Source of the DNA: CAZJFC01 sp964545245
GTDB lineage: Bacteria > Pseudomonadota > Alphaproteobacteria > Rickettsiales > 21-14-0-20-44-7
DNA: 31,028 nucleotides
Assembly: GCA_964545245.1 (NCBI GenBank)
Contig: CAZJFC010000017.1
Location: 1-31,028 of the forward strand
Reading direction: 5' to 3'
A model generated the notes under the pieces. The model saw only the letters and a list, made by a program, of their open reading frames with translations. It was not told where the DNA came from and made no database searches. This document shows, piece by piece, positions 8,028-14,887 of this stretch (positions are counted from its first letter, which is position 1; each line of letters opens with the position of its first letter). Position numbers and translations under genes: made by a program.

Positions 8028-8425
8028 TGTTCGTTCTCAAATACTTTGACGGAAGGAATACCGAATTCCGCATACATTCCTTGTGTGCGCGGGTTACTCT
8101 CAATCGCCAGATATTGCTCGCCGTTCTTCCCATGTTTCGGCAACACCAGCTGCTCCAGCATGATGCGCTTGGCGATATGCGGCGGTTTGTAATAGCGGTT
8201 GAAATGCGCTTCCTGCGGCACCCATCCGGCCTTGAAATACAGGCTATCCAGCGTCGGCTGCTTGTGCTTCTCAGGCCGCGCCGTCATCAGGATGGTGTGA
8301 TAGGGCGCAACCAGACTCACCAGCCAGTTACGGTAGGTTTCCTGCTGGATTTGCAGGGCGAATGGTTTGCGCTTCTCATGACTATTGGCCACCAGCGTAT
8401 AATTCAGATCGAGCAGAATAATCAT
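8003..8425 (-). CDS. HAD-like hydrolase-fold protein with altered active site
   Basis: In this 140-residue protein, LLDLNYTLVANS is HAD motif I with Asp6 but Asn8 in place of the second catalytic Asp. ILMTARP supplies motif II (Thr48). The acidic motif near the end is AIESNPR (Glu109, Asn111) rather than the usual GD-x3-D. The fold is that of small phage HAD proteins such as nucleotide or polynucleotide phosphatases. The substitutions make ordinary phosphatase chemistry uncertain. The gene overlaps its upstream neighbour by ATGA (8422-8425) and the methyltransferase gene by 25 bases, so the three are translationally linked. Confidence 0.7.
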   Translation of the reverse strand: MIILLDLNYTLVANSHEKRKPFALQIQQETYRNWLVSLVAPYHTILMTARPEKHKQPTLDSLYFKAGWVPQEAHFNRYYKPPHIAKRIMLEQLVLPKHGKNGEQYLAIESNPRTQGMYAEFGIPSVKVFENEQWTTLPTP

Positions 8426-9936
8426 AACTTCACTCCCAGCCGCCGGGAGAAGGCCTGCTTTGCTTCAGCTACCAGCCCCATGCGGCTGCCATCAGGATAG
8501 GGAAGGTCAAACTCAAATTCGAGTGCTGCTTTCAGTCTTTTAAGATTAATTTCCCGTGGCTTACCGCAAATGGCCTGCACGTTGCTGTTGCTTTCATCCA
8601 CCTGCACCGCGAGGAAGAATTGCTTGAACAATTCATAAAATTCCCGCTGTGAGTGGTACTTCTGCACTTTCGGCGAAGTGGCAATATCGCCCAGCGTAAT
8701 GCCCGGCTCATAATCCAACTTGAACAGCACCGCACCGGATTGCCGTTCATTCAGCGAATGGTAACCACTCAGCTGCTTGATGTTGATATGGTTGATGGCA
8801 GACGCCACCGCGTAAAGCTGCGTGGACTCATCCGCCAGCGCCGCGCAGATACAGGCGATATGCTCACGATCCGCCTGAAACGGAACGCTGTTTAACACAC
8901 TGGAAATGAAGATGGACGAGTAGCGCAGCTTCTGCGTGCCAATCGCGTGCAGAAACTCCCGCGTGAGCGCGAGGCTGGCTTCGTTGTCGATTTCATCACT
9001 TTCCGCCACCCGGTACGGTTCAAACGGCGTGACCGTAATGCCCATGCTGCGAAGGATGCGTGTTTCATGCAAATGCCCCGCACCGAAATCCAGCACGCAG
9101 CGCCCATGCTGTTTGATCCAGCGTTCGCGGTTAGCGGCCTCGTGAATATCAAAGGCCTTGGCGGTAGAATCCCCCGCCACCGCGAAGATGAAGCCGCGCC
9201 CAAGGCTGTTTCGCACCTGACGCAGGCGCCGGAAAGAATTATGGCGCAGCAGATCCTCGTATCGACGATGAATATCAAAATCCATCGACAGGTAATTCAG
9301 CATCGCTTCCGCCAGCTTTCCTTCCTCGTCGGTGACAAACACCACCGGCACCTGTTCCAGCCCCAGTTCAGCACAGTGCTGCAAGCGGCCTATGCCGTTC
9401 ACCACGCGGTAATCCCGCGTGGCAACGATAGGCATGGTGATACCGCGCCGCCGGAGCGTTTTGGCAATGTTCAGCGAATAGGCTTTCCACCGGCTTTTGT
9501 TGGCTTTCAAAAACGGCGCAATCGGATGCGGTTTGGCATTCAGGCACGGATAAAACTCCAGGCTATCAACCGCCTTATCAGGCAGGCCTTCAGCCAGCTT
9601 TCGCACATCCGACGCCTGCATCCGGGCAGTCATATCCGCCACCGTGTCGCTCTGGCCTAAATCATTGGTGGCGCGGTTAAACACCACGTTGACGCCTTTG
9701 CGCTCCGCCAAATCCATTGGGCGCGTGACTTCCACCGGCAACTGCGAGGCTCCCATGCGGCAGGCGACATGATGACGCTGGTGACCGGAGATGATTTCCC
9801 CGTCCGGCGTCGCATAGAGCGGCAGCAGGAAGCCCAGCTTGCGTAAGCTGAGTTCAATCAAATCCAGCCGCTCCGGCTCTGCCACACGCGGGTTATAGGT
9901 GGAAGGCGCAATATCGTTGACGTTTACCAGTTTCAT
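8422..9936 (-). CDS. ParB-like domain / SAM-methyltransferase fusion protein
   Basis: This 504-residue protein has several parts. Residues 1-75 are a ParB N-terminal-like domain (NPR at 15-17, SGHQRH at 50-55). Residues about 165-200 (RDYRVVNGIGRLQHCAELGL) look like a second ParB-type motif. Residues about 278-400 form a methyltransferase-like domain (CVLDFGAGHLHETRIL, then TVTPFEPYRV, SSVLNSVPFQADRE). The C-terminal 100 residues are unassigned. The start at 9936 shares ATGA with the stop of the preceding ParB gene, and the open frame upstream of it is only read-through. ParB-fold enzymes include CTP hydrolases, nucleases and small-molecule kinases, so the reaction cannot be named. The gene may modify DNA or nucleotides together with its neighbours. 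Confidence 0.7.
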   Translation of the reverse strand: MKLVNVNDIAPSTYNPRVAEPERLDLIELSLRKLGFLLPLYATPDGEIISGHQRHHVACRMGASQLPVEVTRPMDLAERKGVNVVFNRATNDLGQSDTVADMTARMQASDVRKLAEGLPDKAVDSLEFYPCLNAKPHPIAPFLKANKSRWKAYSLNIAKTLRRRGITMPIVATRDYRVVNGIGRLQHCAELGLEQVPVVFVTDEEGKLAEAMLNYLSMDFDIHRRYEDLLRHNSFRRLRQVRNSLGRGFIFAVAGDSTAKAFDIHEAANRERWIKQHGRCVLDFGAGHLHETRILRSMGITVTPFEPYRVAESDEIDNEASLALTREFLHAIGTQKLRYSSIFISSVLNSVPFQADREHIACICAALADESTQLYAVASAINHINIKQLSGYHSLNERQSGAVLFKLDYEPGITLGDIATSPKVQKYHSQREFYELFKQFFLAVQVDESNSNVQAICGKPREINLKRLKAALEFEFDLPYPDGSRMGLVAEAKQAFSRRLGVKL

Positions 9937-10523
9937 AATCCGAGCCGCTTTTTCAGTTCTGCGATGATTTCTTTTTTCTCGAAGCCCACGTCCTGCTTCA
10001 TGGCCTCTAACCATTCGAGATATTGCTCTCGCGGGATAGGGAATGTGTAACCACCAATCCGGGCGGAGGTGTCCGCTTCCTCGATGTCGTCCGCGCCATC
10101 CTCGCCGAACCCATCGGCCAGCTCATCCAGCGAGGCCTGAATCTCCTTCAGTTCCTCCGCGTTGAAGCCCAGCATGTCGGTGTCATAGGAAGCGTCATCC
10201 AGTTCGGTGATCTCCAACTGGAGCAGCGCCTTGTCCCACTCCGATTCCTCGCCCACGCGGTTATCGGTAATGCGGTACGCCTTGATCTGCTCCGGCGTTA
10301 ATTCCGTAGCCACATGCACCGGCACTTTCTTTAAGCCCAGCCGTTTCGCTGCCTCAAAGCGCACATGCCCGACCACGATCACCATTTCCTTGTCGGTGAC
10401 AATCGGTTGGCGGAAACCAAACTCCTTGATGGAGGCAGCGACCTTTTCAATCGCGTGCGCGTTAATCCTTGGATTCCGCGCATAGGGAATCACCTGATCC
10501 AGCGGCATCAGTTCAATCTTCAT
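9933..10523 (-). CDS. Phage ParB-like N-terminal domain protein
   Basis: This 196-residue protein begins MKIELMPLDQVIPYARNPRI. The landmarks NPR (17-19), FGFRQPIVTD and the GHVRFEAAKRLGL helix (52-64) are those of ParB/Srx-fold domains. The classical ParB DNA-binding helix-turn-helix is not evident. An acidic linker (about 120-150) and a lysine-rich end follow. Such proteins are common just upstream of terminase genes in phages and often pair with DNA methylases, but their job is not settled. AAGGAGA lies 7 bases before the ATG. Its stop overlaps the next gene (ATGA). It may be the first gene of the packaging transcript, because a 295-base gap without a clear gene lies upstream. Confidence 0.8.
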   Translation of the reverse strand: MKIELMPLDQVIPYARNPRINAHAIEKVAASIKEFGFRQPIVTDKEMVIVVGHVRFEAAKRLGLKKVPVHVATELTPEQIKAYRITDNRVGEESEWDKALLQLEITELDDASYDTDMLGFNAEELKEIQASLDELADGFGEDGADDIEEADTSARIGGYTFPIPREQYLEWLEAMKQDVGFEKKEIIAELKKRLGL

Positions 10524-10543
10524 CTCACTATCTCCTTGGTTTT

Positions 10544-10560
10544 TGCGAAGTGATTTCGCA
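10544..10560. repeat. Short inverted repeat (operator- or hairpin-like)
   Basis: TGCGAA and TTCGCA flank the 5-base spacer GTGAT, 21 bases upstream of the ParB-like start codon. The T run lies on the wrong side for a terminator on the plus strand, so a repressor site or 5'-UTR hairpin is more likely. Confidence 0.4.
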
Positions 10561-10565
10561 GGGCA

Positions 10566-10626
10566 TTTCGTTTTTTGTTTTTGGGTTATCCTTATTTCTC
10601 AATTGGATATGCCGAAAAAAACGAAA
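10566..10626. repeat. 11-bp inverted repeat with a 39-base loop
   Basis: TTTCGTTTTTT (10566-10576) and AAAAAACGAAA (10616-10626) are perfect complements. Further ATTTCG/CGAAAT copies lie around them (10553-10558, 10565-10570, 10628-10633). The clustering suggests a binding region for a phage regulator. Confidence 0.4.
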
Positions 10627-10818
10627 CGAAATCGACATTTTGAAGCTGGCGCTGGGGAAATTCCGCGCTCGCGGCGTACCCGTGCAGGCCGGGCTGGAAG
10701 GACCCGCAGCGCCCGCTTCCGTTCAACACATTGAAAAACATATCAAAACAGCGTTGATTGCAGCTGCACGCCTGTTATCCAATAGAAGGTTTAACCCCAT
10801 GATAAAGAGGCAAACACT

Positions 10819-11208
10819 ATGGAAAAACACACCAACCCCATCGAATTTGACGCCAACCCCAACGAAAAAGCCATCGACCCCAGCGAATATGCCAAGCGCA
10901 TCGCCCAACTGAATGACCGCTTCCGCCAAACCTATTGGGGCGGAAAGGTGATGACCACCCAAGGCGTGGATCAACTCGATGAACTGACCAGCATCAAGCT
11001 ATTCTCAGCCGTGATGCACTATGATGAATTCACCGAGGGAGATGATCCATACGGTGAACACGACTTCGGTAAGGTGGTAATCGACGGCCAGACCTTCTTC
11101 TGGAAGATCGACTATTACGACACCCGCATGGAATATGGCTCGGAAGACCCAGCCAACCCCCATGTCACCACCCGCGTGCTGACCATCATGCTCGCCAGCG
11201 AGTATTAA
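10819..11208 (+). CDS. DUF3768-family protein
   Basis: This 129-residue protein contains the DUF3768 signature: IAQLNDRFRQT, then VMTTQGVDQL, DEFTEGDDPYGEHDFG and FFWKIDYYD. The family is found mainly in Alphaproteobacteria, on plasmids, integrative elements and phages, and has no established function. An AGAGG stands 8 bases before the ATG at 10819. The gene points against the phage late operon and its TAA shares TTAA (11205-11208) with the gpZ-like stop. It therefore looks like an inserted accessory cassette rather than a structural gene. Confidence 0.82.
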   Translation: MEKHTNPIEFDANPNEKAIDPSEYAKRIAQLNDRFRQTYWGGKVMTTQGVDQLDELTSIKLFSAVMHYDEFTEGDDPYGEHDFGKVVIDGQTFFWKIDYYDTRMEYGSEDPANPHVTTRVLTIMLASEY

Positions 11209-11786
11209 CCCCGAATCTTGGACAGGTAGAACGCCAGATTCTGCATAAACTCCTTCGGCAGGCGATCCGCCACCGTGCGCTCCATCACCTGCACATTCTC
11301 CTTCTGCTTAAACAGCTGCATGATGCCGGGACCAAACAGCATCTTCAGCGGCAACCGCTTCCCCGATTTCCGCATATACACTTCCGTTTCGCTCGAACCC
11401 TTCTTGCGCGGCACGATGAAGGCGCTGCGATAGGTTTTCGTCTTGCCCCATGCTTTGGCCTTCACCAGCCCACGCTTGCCACCGGGCTGCTGGGTAGGCT
11501 TTTTCGATCCCACCACAAACTCAATGAGCCGCAAGGGGCGTTCGCTTGCCTCCAGCGCCGCCCATAAGCGCCGCACAGTAGATTTACGGGTTTCGATACG
11601 CCGTTTTACCGCCGCCTGCCTGCCGCCGATCTGTGGGGCTATATGGCGGGCGCTGGCAGACTTGGTACTTTCCGCCACCCGGTTAAGCGTCCGCACCGTC
11701 GCCTGCGGCACGGCCTGCTTCTCCAAACTGCTCAACCCACGGCGAAGCGCCTTCAGATCGCTCTCGACTGAAATATCTACCGGCAT
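11205..11786 (-). CDS. Prophage minor tail protein Z (gpZ)-like
   Basis: This 193-residue protein matches lambda gpZ (192 residues) in length and character: an N-terminal ALRRGLSSLEKQAVPQATVR, then RTLNRVAESTKSASARHIA, a basic middle, and a C-terminal MERTVADRLPKEFMQNLAFY helix. gpZ helps connect the tail terminus to the head. In lambda it follows FII. Here it lies upstream of the ParB and terminase genes, at the far end of the visible phage block. An AGGA precedes the ATG at 11786. It converges with the DUF3768 gene and their stops overlap by 4 bases. Confidence 0.75.
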   Translation of the reverse strand: MPVDISVESDLKALRRGLSSLEKQAVPQATVRTLNRVAESTKSASARHIAPQIGGRQAAVKRRIETRKSTVRRLWAALEASERPLRLIEFVVGSKKPTQQPGGKRGLVKAKAWGKTKTYRSAFIVPRKKGSSETEVYMRKSGKRLPLKMLFGPGIMQLFKQKENVQVMERTVADRLPKEFMQNLAFYLSKIRG

Positions 11787-11801
11787 GATGATTTCCTGAT
11801 G

Positions 11802-11942
11802 CTATGCTGCCAATATCAGCGGTTCAAACTTGAAGCTCTTTCCATCCAGTCGGGGCGGGTTTTCAAAAACGCGTCCCATGTCGTTCAAAGCATCTATAAA
11901 ACCTACAATTTGGTTCGCTCCGAGTCCTTTGCCGACCACCAC
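11802..11942 (-). CDS. Small unidentified ORF, possibly a gene remnant at the prophage edge
   Basis: The frame runs from GTG at 11942 to TAG at 11802 and encodes 46 residues: VVVGKGLGANQIVGFIDALN, then DMGRVFENPPRLDGKSFKFE, then PLILAA. The composition looks like real protein. It ends only 15 bases before the gpZ-like start, like an operon neighbour. No ribosome site precedes the GTG, and an in-frame TAA lies directly upstream, so it may be the 3' end of a longer gene lost at the prophage boundary. I do not recognise the family. Confidence 0.4.
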   Translation of the reverse strand: MVVGKGLGANQIVGFIDALNDMGRVFENPPRLDGKSFKFEPLILAA

Positions 11943-12013
11943 TTAAACCAGTTCCACACCACGGTTAAATTGTTTTAGCTTTCCTATACAACATCATCGC
12001 TATAACCGCAGGC
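11943..12013. other. Probable prophage-host junction zone
   Basis: Phage-like genes end to the left and host-type genes begin to the right. The stretch contains an imperfect dyad, TTAAACC and GGTTAAA, around a 13-base spacer (11943-11969). No tRNA or integrase is present, and the other prophage end is outside the window, so an attachment site cannot be defined. Confidence 0.35.
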
Positions 12014-12973
12014 TCATCCAAGCCTTGCCTGACCAAACTTGAACATATTGCAGTCATACCTTGGCAGCGCATATTTTTCTTCAAGGTCACGAGTGTCTAT
12101 ATCCCTTGGTTCAACACTAAGCGCATAAAGCACTTTATTCCTTCTCAGAATTTCCTGAGTATCTGCCGTAAAAGACTGGCTCCCTCCATAAGGGTAACAG
12201 AAACTCTTTTCATACGCGTCACCACATAAGGCTTTCAGGAATTCATACGAATCTTCAATTTCCTGTTTCTGTTTTTTCGGCGAAAGGTTACTAAGAAGCG
12301 TATGCGTGCTGGCATGGCTCCCGACAGACATCCCGTTTTCTGCCATCTCCTTAATCTGGTCAGGCTTAAGATAGAATTCCTCAAAAACCCTTCTCTCTTC
12401 TCCAAAATTCTGGGCAATAAGGTCTTCGAGAACCTTATCCTTATACTCCGGCTTCATATAAAAATTAATTATCTGTTTGGCTCTGGTTGTGGGTTCATCA
12501 TTGCTCTGCTGCAAGTATGTTGAGCCGGAAAATCTTTCCATATTTCCATCTATCAGCATTTCATGCGTCAGCTTGTTCTCAATTTTCTGCAACAACGCAT
12601 CACCGCCAAGCCTGCCAAGCAGCAGATGCACACGATGTACATCAAGCAATTTCTGCGTCTTGTAAGGGCCGGAAGAAAGAAAAAAAGTCCCCCAAAGGCC
12701 ACGTTTCTTAAGGATGGGGAATACATAATCATAATGGTCTGCAAGCCCGTCATCGAATGAAAGCAGAACGCCTTCTAATGGCTTCTTTGCCTTAAGCGCA
12801 TTATAAAAACCATCACGGGTGACGAACCCGAATTCCTTTGTGAAATAATCCAGTTGCTTTTCAAAATCATCCCTGTGCAGATACCTGAAATAAGGCAAAT
12901 CCTGCCGTGACTCCCTTACATAATGATACATTATTGCTTTCATAAGATATTCGCGCCGAATTACATTATCCAA
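12014..12973 (-). CDS. Polysaccharide deacetylase family protein (NodB-like)
   Basis: This 319-residue protein has the NodB motifs SFDDG (72-76, catalytic and metal-binding Asp), GSHASTH (218-224, metal His220 and His224) and CYPYGG (259-264). The N-terminal MYHYVRE and PYFRYLHRDDFEKQLDYF segments are typical of deacetylases in surface-polysaccharide loci. No signal peptide is visible, so it is probably cytoplasmic or peripheral. It would remove acetyl groups from an N-acetylated sugar polymer or precursor of unknown identity. The start is uncertain: ATG 12973 and ATG 12943 both lack a good ribosome site. The gene is visibly richer in A+T than the flanking prophage and stands alone beside its edge, which hints at separate acquisition. 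Confidence 0.85.
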   Translation of the reverse strand: MDNVIRREYLMKAIMYHYVRESRQDLPYFRYLHRDDFEKQLDYFTKEFGFVTRDGFYNALKAKKPLEGVLLSFDDGLADHYDYVFPILKKRGLWGTFFLSSGPYKTQKLLDVHRVHLLLGRLGGDALLQKIENKLTHEMLIDGNMERFSGSTYLQQSNDEPTTRAKQIINFYMKPEYKDKVLEDLIAQNFGEERRVFEEFYLKPDQIKEMAENGMSVGSHASTHTLLSNLSPKKQKQEIEDSYEFLKALCGDAYEKSFCYPYGGSQSFTADTQEILRRNKVLYALSVEPRDIDTRDLEEKYALPRYDCNMFKFGQARLG

Positions 12974-12993
12974 ATATTCCGGTGTATTGCCAA

Positions 12994-13014
12994 CCTTATA
13001 TTTTTTACATAAGG
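12994..13014. repeat. Short inverted repeat upstream of the deacetylase gene
   Basis: CCTTAT and ATAAGG flank a 9-base A/T-rich spacer, about 20 bases before the deacetylase start. It could be an operator. It is too AT-rich for a stable terminator. The rest of 12974-13098 shows no gene. Confidence 0.3.
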
Positions 13015-13098
13015 ATGCACCACTTTTATCGGGAACCCGGAGCCGGCAGCCACGCGCCTGTGCACCAATAGCTACCAGCTTGAACCGGGAGATCCCAT

Positions 13099-13803
13099 CT
13101 ATTGTTTCGGAACATCGATAACCAGCACTTCCGCATCGGTATTAGCGATGATGGTCATGATGTTATCATCAGTGATTTCTGCGCCGTCACCACGCTTCAT
13201 TGCCGCGCCGTTCACCGTAATTTCACCTTCCGAAGCAAGGATGTAACCCTGATGCTTCAGCGCTTGCGTGATCACGGTTCCGGCTTTCACCCTGCCGCCA
13301 TAAATGGCAGCATCCTGATGGATGAACAAAGCATCTTCACCTTTATGCTCCTCCTGACCGGAAACCAGCACCGGAAGCGCATCTTTCACAATTTCCTTAG
13401 GGAACTGCCTTGCATCCCATCTTGGCTCAACATTCTGCCTGTTAGGCTCAATCCATATCTGGTAAAGCGTGGTCGCTTCCTGCTCGCCGTTATATTCCGA
13501 GTGGAAGATACCGGTTCCGGCGCTCATCACCTGAACGTCACCTGCTTTGGTTTTACCTTCATTGCCTTCGCTGTCCTTATGGCTGATAGCCCCGGAACGA
13601 ACATAGGTGATGATTTCCATATTATCATGAGGATGGGTTCCGAAACCTTTGCCTCCCGCGATAATGTCATCATTGATAACACGGAGCACGCCGAACTCAG
13701 TACGCGCAGGGTTGTAATAACGCGCGAAGCTGAAATGGTGCCTTGCGTTTAACCAGCCATGGTCTGCATGGCCGAGTTTTTCATATGGATATACTTTAAT
13801 CAT
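13099..13803 (-). CDS. Pirin family protein (YhaK/YhhW-like)
   Basis: This 234-residue bicupin protein has the pirin N-terminal signature (HGWLNARHHFSFARYYNPAR) and a complete metal site: His57, His59 (GTHPHDNMEI), His101 and Glu103 (GIFHSEYN). Bacterial pirins of this group include quercetinase-type dioxygenases and redox-sensing proteins. The natural substrate is not predictable. AGGAGG lies 4 bases before the ATG. It is transcribed divergently from a LysR-type regulator, the same pairing as E. coli yhaK and yhaJ, so that regulator probably controls it. Confidence 0.9.
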   Translation of the reverse strand: MIKVYPYEKLGHADHGWLNARHHFSFARYYNPARTEFGVLRVINDDIIAGGKGFGTHPHDNMEIITYVRSGAISHKDSEGNEGKTKAGDVQVMSAGTGIFHSEYNGEQEATTLYQIWIEPNRQNVEPRWDARQFPKEIVKDALPVLVSGQEEHKGEDALFIHQDAAIYGGRVKAGTVITQALKHQGYILASEGEITVNGAAMKRGDGAEITDDNIMTIIANTDAEVLVIDVPKQ

Positions 13804-13832
13804 AACGCCTCCTGTCTATTGGCTATTGTTAT

Positions 13833-13849
13833 TTATAATTACATTATAA
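13833..13849. repeat. Perfect 17-bp dyad, likely operator of the pirin/LysR pair
   Basis: TTATAATTACATTATAA is a perfect inverted repeat with 7-base arms around TAC. It lies in the 109-base divergent intergenic region and covers the predicted -10 of the pirin gene. LysR-type regulators bind dyads in such positions. The binding itself is inferred. Confidence 0.5.
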
Positions 13850-13870
13850 CTCTTGCCAAAAAAATGATAA
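13843..13870 (-). promoter_or_regulatory. Predicted pirin-gene promoter
   Basis: On the minus strand TTATCA (complement of 13865-13870) and TATAAT (complement of 13843-13848) are 16 bases apart. Transcription would begin about 33 bases before the pirin ATG. The -10 lies inside the 17-bp dyad. Confidence 0.5.
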
Positions 13871-13881
13871 TATAGCATAAT
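13853..13881 (+). promoter_or_regulatory. Predicted LysR-regulator promoter
   Basis: TTGCCA (13853-13858) and CATAAT (13876-13881) are 17 bases apart. Transcription would begin near 13888, leaving a leader of about 25 bases without an evident ribosome binding site before the ATG at 13913. Confidence 0.5.
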
Positions 13882-13912
13882 ACAAAATGATTAGTTCCAT
13901 TCAGTTATTAAT

Positions 13913-14821
13913 ATGGAAACCGTCGGAAAAATAGAGATATTCCTCGAAGTCGCCAGCCAGCAAAGCTTTGCCGGGGCGGCAAAGACATTGGGAATGACCG
14001 GCCCCGCCGTCAGCAAGCAGGTTATGGCTCTGGAAGAGGAACTTGGCGTCAAACTCCTAAACCGCACCACACGCATGGTCGCCCTCACCGAGGAAGGCGC
14101 GTTATATGCCGAACGCGCCCGCCACGCAATCGAGGAACTTAAGGAAGCCGCCACCCAAATTCACGATATGAAAGCAAAACCGGCAGGAACGCTAAAAGTA
14201 AACGTTCCGATGTCATTCGGCCATATGCATTTGCTTCCACTGCTCTCCGGTTTTGCCAAGAAATACCCCGACATCACTCTCGATATATCGCTAGAAGACC
14301 GCATGGTGGACGTGGTCAGTGAAGGGTTTGACGTAGTAATCAGGATAGGCGCGTTGCAGGATTCCTCCCTTATCGTGCGCACGCTTGCTGCCTGCCCCAT
14401 AATCCCGGTGGCTTCGCCGGAATATCTGGCAAAGCATGGTACACCCCAAAAACCTTCCGAGCTTAAAAACCATCGCATAATACTATACACCCGCAACAGC
14501 GCAGGAACCGAATGGCGCTACCGCGGCCCGGATGGCAAAACCGGCTCCACCCAGTTTGACGGCATCTTCAAAACCAATACGGCAGAGATGATGACGCAAG
14601 CTGCGCTGGACGGCATTGGCATTGCATTATTACCGATTTTTTCAGCCGCCACCGAAATAAAGGCAGGCACCCTTATCCACATCCTGCCGGATTATGAAAC
14701 CAACCCACCACGCCAAATTGTGGCGCTGATGCCGCCAAACCGCTACCGCTCAACAAAAGTGAAGCTATTCACCGAATGGCTGCGAAATGGCTGCAAAGCA
14801 CTACCCTGGAAAACCGAATGA
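13913..14821 (+). CDS. LysR family transcriptional regulator
   Basis: This is a 302-residue protein. Residues 1-60 form the LysR winged helix (FAGAAKTLGMTGPAVSKQVM, then LEEELGVKLLNRTTRMVALT). A linker helix and a two-lobed periplasmic-binding-like effector domain (about 90-295, LKVNVPMSFGHMHLLPLLSG at its start) follow. The effector domain is of the CrgA/YhaJ type, with VSEGFDVVIRIGALQDSSLI. It is probably both autoregulator and regulator of the divergent pirin gene. No Shine-Dalgarno sequence precedes the ATG. The effector is unknown. Confidence 0.93.
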   Translation: METVGKIEIFLEVASQQSFAGAAKTLGMTGPAVSKQVMALEEELGVKLLNRTTRMVALTEEGALYAERARHAIEELKEAATQIHDMKAKPAGTLKVNVPMSFGHMHLLPLLSGFAKKYPDITLDISLEDRMVDVVSEGFDVVIRIGALQDSSLIVRTLAACPIIPVASPEYLAKHGTPQKPSELKNHRIILYTRNSAGTEWRYRGPDGKTGSTQFDGIFKTNTAEMMTQAALDGIGIALLPIFSAATEIKAGTLIHILPDYETNPPRQIVALMPPNRYRSTKVKLFTEWLRNGCKALPWKTE

Positions 14822-14887
14822 TTTGGCACTCTGAACCGTATTTATATTTATAATTTATACGAAAAGCGTTTTAATTATAGTCAAACA

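Larger units (their letters stand above)
10524..10818. other. Intergenic control region between divergent phage genes
   Basis: No convincing gene is seen here. Short open frames exist on the plus strand but lack ribosome sites and known patterns. The region lies between the minus-strand ParB-like gene and the plus-strand DUF3768 gene, so it must hold the start signals of both. It contains the inverted repeats listed separately. I could not identify a strong -35/-10 pair in either direction. Confidence 0.5.

Noticed and set aside
9937..10014. Upstream extension of the ParB-methyltransferase fusion
   Set aside because: It is read-through of the preceding gene in another frame. The ATGA overlap at 9933-9936 gives a normal coupled start.
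10544..10560. Rho-independent terminator for the phage genes
   Set aside because: The stem is only 6 bp, and the T run precedes rather than follows it on the plus strand. On the minus strand it is followed by A residues.
10469..10912. Plus-strand open frame crossing the intergenic region upstream of DUF3768
   Set aside because: It begins inside the ParB-like gene, continues out of frame into DUF3768, and lacks a ribosome site and any known motif. A middle portion looks mildly protein-like but is not enough for a gene call.
11943..13098. Possible tRNA serving as a prophage attachment site near the right phage edge
   Set aside because: I looked for a T-arm GTTCRA motif with matching acceptor ends on both strands of the gene-free parts and found none.
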